From an uncultured Flavobacteriales bacterium (GTDB taxonomy: Bacteria > Bacteroidota > Bacteroidia > Flavobacteriales_D > Crocinitomicaceae), in assembly GCA_903899795.1 (NCBI GenBank), contig CAIUKX010000559.1, positions 1 through 10,022 of the forward strand: DNA of 10,022 nucleotides. Reading direction: 5' to 3'. The translations under genes were made by a program, and so were the position numbers. Of the stretch, positions 6,784 to 10,022 are shown piece after piece. The notes below the pieces were generated by a model. That model had not been told where the DNA came from, did not search any database, and saw only the letters and a list, made by a program, of their open reading frames with translations. Each line of letters begins with the position of its first letter. The first letter of the stretch is position 1.

Positions 6784-8265
6784 ATGAAAAAAACAGTCTT
6801 ACTAGCAAATTTGTTGGTATTAACAGGAAGTTTGTATGCTCAATTTAATCAATATTCTGAACCGGTTCGATTAGGTGGTACTGTAAATTCAGATGCTGAA
6901 GAGAGCATGCCTGTATTCTCCAAAGATAGCTCTTTCTTATATTTTGCCAGAACATATGACCCTTCGAATACAGGAGGTGCTTCTGATTTGGATATTTGGG
7001 TGAGTAAGAAAAACTCAAGTGGTGAATACATCGATTGCGAACGTGTAAAGGATCTTGATAACAAACTGAACAATGCTGTTTTTGGAATTAGTACCGATGA
7101 AAATACATTGTATTTGTTAGATTCATACGAAGGGAAAAAAGACAAGATTAAAGGGTGTGCGATCTCTAATAAAAAAGGAAACACCTGGAGTGCCCCTATA
7201 CATCTAGACATACCTACATTGGATATCGAGGGTGATTTATATGGTTTTCATGTAAATAAGGCTGAGAATGTAATTTTAATATCACACAAAGGCCCTGGTA
7301 CAATTGGCGAAGAGGATTTGTATGTGTCAGTTAAAGAAGGTGAGGGTTGGTCAGCCCCAATACATTTGGGAAATGTCATTAATACTGTTGGATATGAGAT
7401 AAGTCCTTTTCTTTCAGAAGGTCAGGATACACTCTATTTTTCAAGTAATGGGCATGGAGGAATAGGAGATGCAGATATTTTTTATTCAATCCGTCAGGGA
7501 GAATCGTGGACTGAATGGGGAACTCCAGTTAATCTCGGTGATAAAATAAATTCACCAAAATTTGATGCTTATTTTTCCAGATCTCCGAAACATGTTTTTT
7601 GGTCAAGTAACAGAGATGGTGATAAAAGTGATATTTATTATGCTAACATTTTAACTCCACCAGTTTTAATCGTTGGAGTTAAAGGTACAGATGTTTCTGT
7701 TTGCCAAGGTTCTGATGGAAAAATTGATATGACAATTGAGGGAGGAGTCCCACCTTTTGAGATAATTTGGACAAATGGTCAGGAGACAGAAGATATTGTA
7801 GGTCTTAAAAAAGGGGATTATGCGGTTATTATTTCTGATGCTGTAGGTCAATCTGCAGAAATTAATATTACAATTGGAGAAAATTGCCCACCTGTACCTT
7901 TGACTCCTCCTGTAGAACCTGATATAGCTGCTGCAAGTGCAGTTATTTACTTTGATTTAAATTCAAGTTTCTTGAATGATCAAAATATTACTAGTTTGAA
8001 AGATTTTGTACAAAACAACGCGAAAACAAATGTTAAGATCCATGTAAGTTCTCACTGCGATTCAAGAGATACTGATGAATACAACATTTGGTTATCAAAA
8101 CGAAGAATGGAGCGGACGATTAGTTATTTGGTAAGACACGGGATTTCCAAATCTAGAATCACAGGTGATTATAAAGGTGAAAAAGATCCGGATATCAAAT
8201 GTACAGATTGTACGGAAGAACAATTCACAAAGAACAGAAGAACAACCATTACATTGGTTCAATAA
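6784..8265 (+). CDS. OmpA-family peptidoglycan-binding protein with PD40 repeats and one SprB-type repeat
   Basis: The gene encodes 493 residues. Residues 1-19 are a signal peptide ending LYA. Residues about 38-290 are PD40/WD40-like propeller repeats, with recurring blocks such as SMPVFSKDSSFLYFA, DLDIWVSKK, DTLYFSSNGHGGIGDADIF and VFWSSNRDG. Residues about 302-362 match the SprB repeat of gliding adhesins (SDGKIDMTIEGG.PPF...W.NG.ETEDI.GL..GDY.V.I.D). A Pro-rich linker (368-379) leads to an OmpA C-terminal domain (387-492). This contains SSHCDSRDTDEYNIWLSKRR, with the Asp (D426) and Arg that normally bind diaminopimelate, and NRRTTITLV at the end. Such a domain binds peptidoglycan in the periplasm. 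PD40-OmpA proteins are often encoded beside PorP/SprF genes, and PorE of Porphyromonas gingivalis is a peptidoglycan-binding T9SS component of related layout. PorE has TPRs, which I do not see here. An anchor for the neighbouring export barrel is the best guess. The coding frame ends in TAA followed directly by TAG. Confidence 0.88.
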   Translation: MKKTVLLANLLVLTGSLYAQFNQYSEPVRLGGTVNSDAEESMPVFSKDSSFLYFARTYDPSNTGGASDLDIWVSKKNSSGEYIDCERVKDLDNKLNNAVFGISTDENTLYLLDSYEGKKDKIKGCAISNKKGNTWSAPIHLDIPTLDIEGDLYGFHVNKAENVILISHKGPGTIGEEDLYVSVKEGEGWSAPIHLGNVINTVGYEISPFLSEGQDTLYFSSNGHGGIGDADIFYSIRQGESWTEWGTPVNLGDKINSPKFDAYFSRSPKHVFWSSNRDGDKSDIYYANILTPPVLIVGVKGTDVSVCQGSDGKIDMTIEGGVPPFEIIWTNGQETEDIVGLKKGDYAVIISDAVGQSAEINITIGENCPPVPLTPPVEPDIAAASAVIYFDLNSSFLNDQNITSLKDFVQNNAKTNVKIHVSSHCDSRDTDEYNIWLSKRRMERTISYLVRHGISKSRITGDYKGEKDPDIKCTDCTEEQFTKNRRTTITLVQ

Positions 8266-8290
8266 TAGAAAAATAGGGCATTCTCATTTC

Positions 8291-8313
8291 AGGCTACCAT
8301 TTGGTAGCCTTTT
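8291..8313 (+). terminator. Intrinsic terminator of the T9SS cargo operon
   Basis: A perfect 8-bp stem AGGCTACC/GGTAGCCT (8291-8298 with 8303-8310) with an ATTT loop is followed by TTTT and more T-rich sequence. It starts 25 bases after the OmpA-family stop codon. On the opposite strand the hairpin is not followed by a T-tract, so it should act only on plus-strand transcription, although rnpB points towards it. Confidence 0.85.
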
Positions 8314-8344
8314 ATGTTTGTATTAAATACATCGGAAAATTAAA

Positions 8345-8706
8345 AAAGGCAAGTCATAAGCCGGGTTCTGTGTCCTGCAAGCAGGATGTCTATCATTTAT
8401 CTAGTCCCAACCTCACGGCAGGGATCCATCGACCTACCCTCCAAGATTGGGCGAGCAACCCTCAAGCCTTGGTATACATGGTCTTTCAGTTCGTAAGGTT
8501 TACCTTGCCCCAAATGTTACCACTTGAGCGGTAGGCTCTTACCCCACCTTTTCACCTTTTCACCTCAACGAATTGAGGAGTAGTTTTCCTTTCTGTGGCA
8601 CTTTCTGTATCGCCGAAACGACCCTTCCCGTTAGGAAGTACGATGCTCTATACTGCCCGGACTTTCCTCCCCCAACGAATTGGGAGCGATAGACTGACTT
8701 GCCTTT
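8345..8706 (-). ncRNA. rnpB: RNase P RNA (bacterial type A)
   Basis: This is the catalytic RNA of ribonuclease P, which removes tRNA 5' leaders. Read on the minus strand, the 5' end AAAGGCAAGTC pairs perfectly over 11 bp with the 3' end GACTTGCCTTT to form P1. The universal core GAGGAAAGTCCGGGC (complement of 8655-8669) and the 3' core CACAGAACCCGGCTTATG (complement of 8355-8372) supply the two strands of P4. CCACAGAAA, GAGGGTAGGTCG and GAGGTTGGGACTAGAT-like segments lie where expected. Two hairpins, at 8671-8684 (P3-like) and 8563-8578 (P12-like), are capped by UUCG. The length of about 360 is normal. Six T's on the minus strand (8347-8342) overlap and follow P1 and probably serve with it as terminator. 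The exact ends are estimated from P1 pairing. Confidence 0.97.
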
Positions 8707-8709
8707 GTG

Positions 8710-8740
8710 CAAAGGTACGTTTTCTATCGTTGGACGGCAA
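8710..8740 (-). promoter_or_regulatory. Promoter of rnpB
   Basis: On the minus strand TTG (complement of 8738-8740), a 20-base spacer and TACCTTTG (complement of 8710-8717, followed by C) match the Bacteroidota pattern TTG-N17-23-TAnnTTTG exactly. The last G of the -7 box is only 4-7 bases from the 5' strand of P1, which is where the RNA should begin. The agreement between promoter position and RNA end makes both calls stronger. Confidence 0.75.
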
Positions 8741-8813
8741 CTATAAATCTGATTGTAAAATATGAATCGAACTCAGGTTATAAAATAACTGGGTAAGAAT
8801 TGATACAAACAGC

Positions 8814-9896
8814 TTATTTTTTGATAAATGATTTTGTGTATTTATCGTTCTCCGTGAAAATATTGATAAAGTAAAATCCAGATTCAAGATTCGAAGTGTT
8901 CAATTCATGTTCTTTAGCCGGAGATACATTGAATTCACGAATTGTTTTACCATTAACATCGGAAATTGTGATTCGCTCAACGGTTTGATTACAGTTTAAT
9001 TTAAGGTTATTGGTTGTTGGGTTAGGATAAACATTGAAATCGTTGGTCAATTCCATTAAACCGGCATCCAATCCTCGATAGATATCTCTGTATTCAACTG
9101 CTGTGATGTTTTCGGTAGACGCTGCACTTGAAGTTGTAATGCGTAAAATAGGTTCTTTTTTACCGTTTGTCCACCATTCATATTGATAGCTGACAGGTAA
9201 TGGAAGGGGTAGCCAAATACTGAATTGACCGATGTATATAGAGTCAATTTCATGAATTTCATGTTTGATTCTTAAAGCATCGAATGTTCCATAAGGTGTT
9301 GTTATCGAACCCCAACCATCAACTACTGAAGTATGAGTTCTGTATTGTCTCCAAATAGCATCATAGACAGGATTCATGTCAATATTTGTATAACCCCTTG
9401 AAGATGTTGTATTACCAAAATCAATTGGGAAATCATATCTTTTTTCAATTGTATCTGATTTAAACGGGACTTCGGTTGAATTGACAACCATAGAATAGCC
9501 AATGGAAGTAATAGAATCGACTGTTACACGAGAAAATTCAAAGATATCTGTAATACTCACCGGTAGAATGGATGTGATTTGGGCAATTGGAATATTGGCA
9601 GATTCGATAAAATAACTAGCCTTGTATGGGGTTGGAGCAAATGTTCCGAAAAGAAAAGAAGATAGAGTTGACATTTGACTGGTCGGTCTATAATTGTCAA
9701 CTGTTTGTGAACTTGGTTGCAAAGTGGAAAAATTCCAAACTTGATTAGGACCAGTCGTAGTAAAATCCAGTGAAAAATCAGTAGAGTGACTCATTCGAAC
9801 TGTATCACCACCGTTGGCAAAGTCATTTTTTGTTAAACTAATTTGTGATTGAAGTAATGTAGTGTTTAATAGCGATAGTAATAATAGTTTTTTCAT
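8814..9896 (-). CDS. Secreted protein with type A T9SS sorting domain, function of main domain unknown
   Basis: The gene encodes 360 residues. Residues 1-18 are a signal peptide ending LLQSQ. Residues about 19-275 form a beta-rich domain that I do not recognise beyond being common in secreted Bacteroidota proteins. It begins with the motif TKNDFANGGDTVRMS, and later has NQVWNFSTL, a WGSITTPYGTFDALRI stretch (195-210) and YEWWTNGKKEPILRI. There are no cysteines before residue 302 and no obvious catalytic motif. Residues about 285-360 are a type A (Por secretion system) sorting domain: FNVYPNPTTNNLKLN, then ISDVNGKTI, LESGFYFINI and KSFIKK. In the family this domain is removed after outer-membrane passage and the cargo is usually attached to A-LPS. 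The gene is separate from the plus-strand operon and lies 108 bases upstream of rnpB on the same strand. No firm terminator was seen between them. The ATG at 9896 follows the signal-peptide logic, with AAAATTAAA before it and a 7-base repeat array ending 9 bases upstream. Confidence 0.88.
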   Translation of the reverse strand: MKKLLLLSLLNTTLLQSQISLTKNDFANGGDTVRMSHSTDFSLDFTTTGPNQVWNFSTLQPSSQTVDNYRPTSQMSTLSSFLFGTFAPTPYKASYFIESANIPIAQITSILPVSITDIFEFSRVTVDSITSIGYSMVVNSTEVPFKSDTIEKRYDFPIDFGNTTSSRGYTNIDMNPVYDAIWRQYRTHTSVVDGWGSITTPYGTFDALRIKHEIHEIDSIYIGQFSIWLPLPLPVSYQYEWWTNGKKEPILRITTSSAASTENITAVEYRDIYRGLDAGLMELTNDFNVYPNPTTNNLKLNCNQTVERITISDVNGKTIREFNVSPAKEHELNTSNLESGFYFINIFTENDKYTKSFIKK

Positions 9897-9905
9897 TTTA
9901 ATTTT

Positions 9906-10005
9906 GTCTAATGTCTAATGTCTAATGTCTAATGTCTAATGTCTAATGTCTAATGTCTAATGTCTAATGTCTAATGTCTAATGTCTAATGTCTAATGTCT
10001 AATGT
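9906..10005. repeat. Heptanucleotide tandem array, 14 perfect copies of GTCTAAT
   Basis: GTCTAAT (minus strand ATTAGAC) is repeated 14 times without a single mismatch from 9906 to 10003, followed by two more matching bases. On the minus strand the array stops 9 bases before the ATG of the type A cargo gene. It is not coding: a 7-base period rotates all frames, so each frame meets TAG (minus) or TAA (plus) every 21 bases. No TAnnTTTG box lies between the array and the ATG. The promoter must therefore be inside the array, of another type, or beyond the window edge, in which case the array forms the mRNA leader. Confidence 0.98.
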
Positions 10006-10022
10006 ATTTCAACTCCTACAAC

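Noticed and set aside
8301..8534. 77-codon open frame on the plus strand
   Set aside because: It begins inside the operon terminator and runs antisense through the RNase P RNA, whose structure explains the sequence. It has no protein-like family features.
8545..8566. Short tandem CACCTTTT repeat
   Set aside because: It lies inside rnpB next to the P12-like hairpin and is only about two and a half copies, so it is explained by the RNA's own sequence.
8774..8791. Hairpin between the type A cargo gene and rnpB as a terminator
   Set aside because: On the minus strand CAGTTAT can pair with ATAACCTG only with a bulge, and it is followed by GAGTTCG rather than a T-run, so it does not qualify as an intrinsic terminator.

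Overview
The window looks like chromosomal DNA from a Bacteroidota bacterium, most likely order Flavobacteriales (a Fluviicola- or Crocinitomicaceae-like organism is my guess, not proven). The evidence is a type B (gliding-motility-associated, CHU_C) and a type A C-terminal sorting signal of the type IX secretion system (T9SS), a PorP/SprF-family outer-membrane protein, a PD40-OmpA fusion, AT-rich non-Shine-Dalgarno leaders, and two matches to the Bacteroidota promoter pattern TTG-N17-23-TAnnTTTG.

Layout: bases 1-249 are an AT-rich, gene-free leader with small palindromes and a good promoter candidate (131-159). Four plus-strand genes follow, separated by only 14, 11 and 26 bases, and probably form one operon (250-8265). 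They are a small secreted protein of unknown function, a 1692-residue secreted repeat protein, a PorP/SprF-like barrel protein, and an OmpA-family peptidoglycan-binding protein carrying PD40 repeats and one SprB-type repeat. The operon ends at a clear intrinsic terminator (8291-8313). Converging on it from the other strand is rnpB, the RNase P RNA (8345-8706), with its own promoter (8710-8740). Upstream of rnpB on the same strand lies a 360-residue secreted protein with a type A T9SS signal (8814-9896). Immediately 5' of its start codon is an uninterrupted array of 14 copies of a 7-base unit (9906-10005).

How the genes fit together: type B T9SS cargo such as SprB of Flavobacterium johnsoniae is usually encoded beside, and depends on, a cognate PorP/SprF protein. 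Here the giant protein would be the cargo, displayed at or released from the surface. The PorP/SprF protein would be its dedicated outer-membrane partner, and the OmpA-PD40 protein a possible periplasmic, peptidoglycan-bound anchor comparable to PorE. The core of the giant protein is 11 near-identical repeats of about 89 residues, each with two conserved cysteines, suggesting a long, stiff, disulfide-stabilised adhesin stalk. The most notable signals are this four-gene cargo/export cassette, the mosaic pattern among the 11 repeats, and the heptanucleotide array abutting the start of the type A cargo gene, which could be a phase-variable expression switch.
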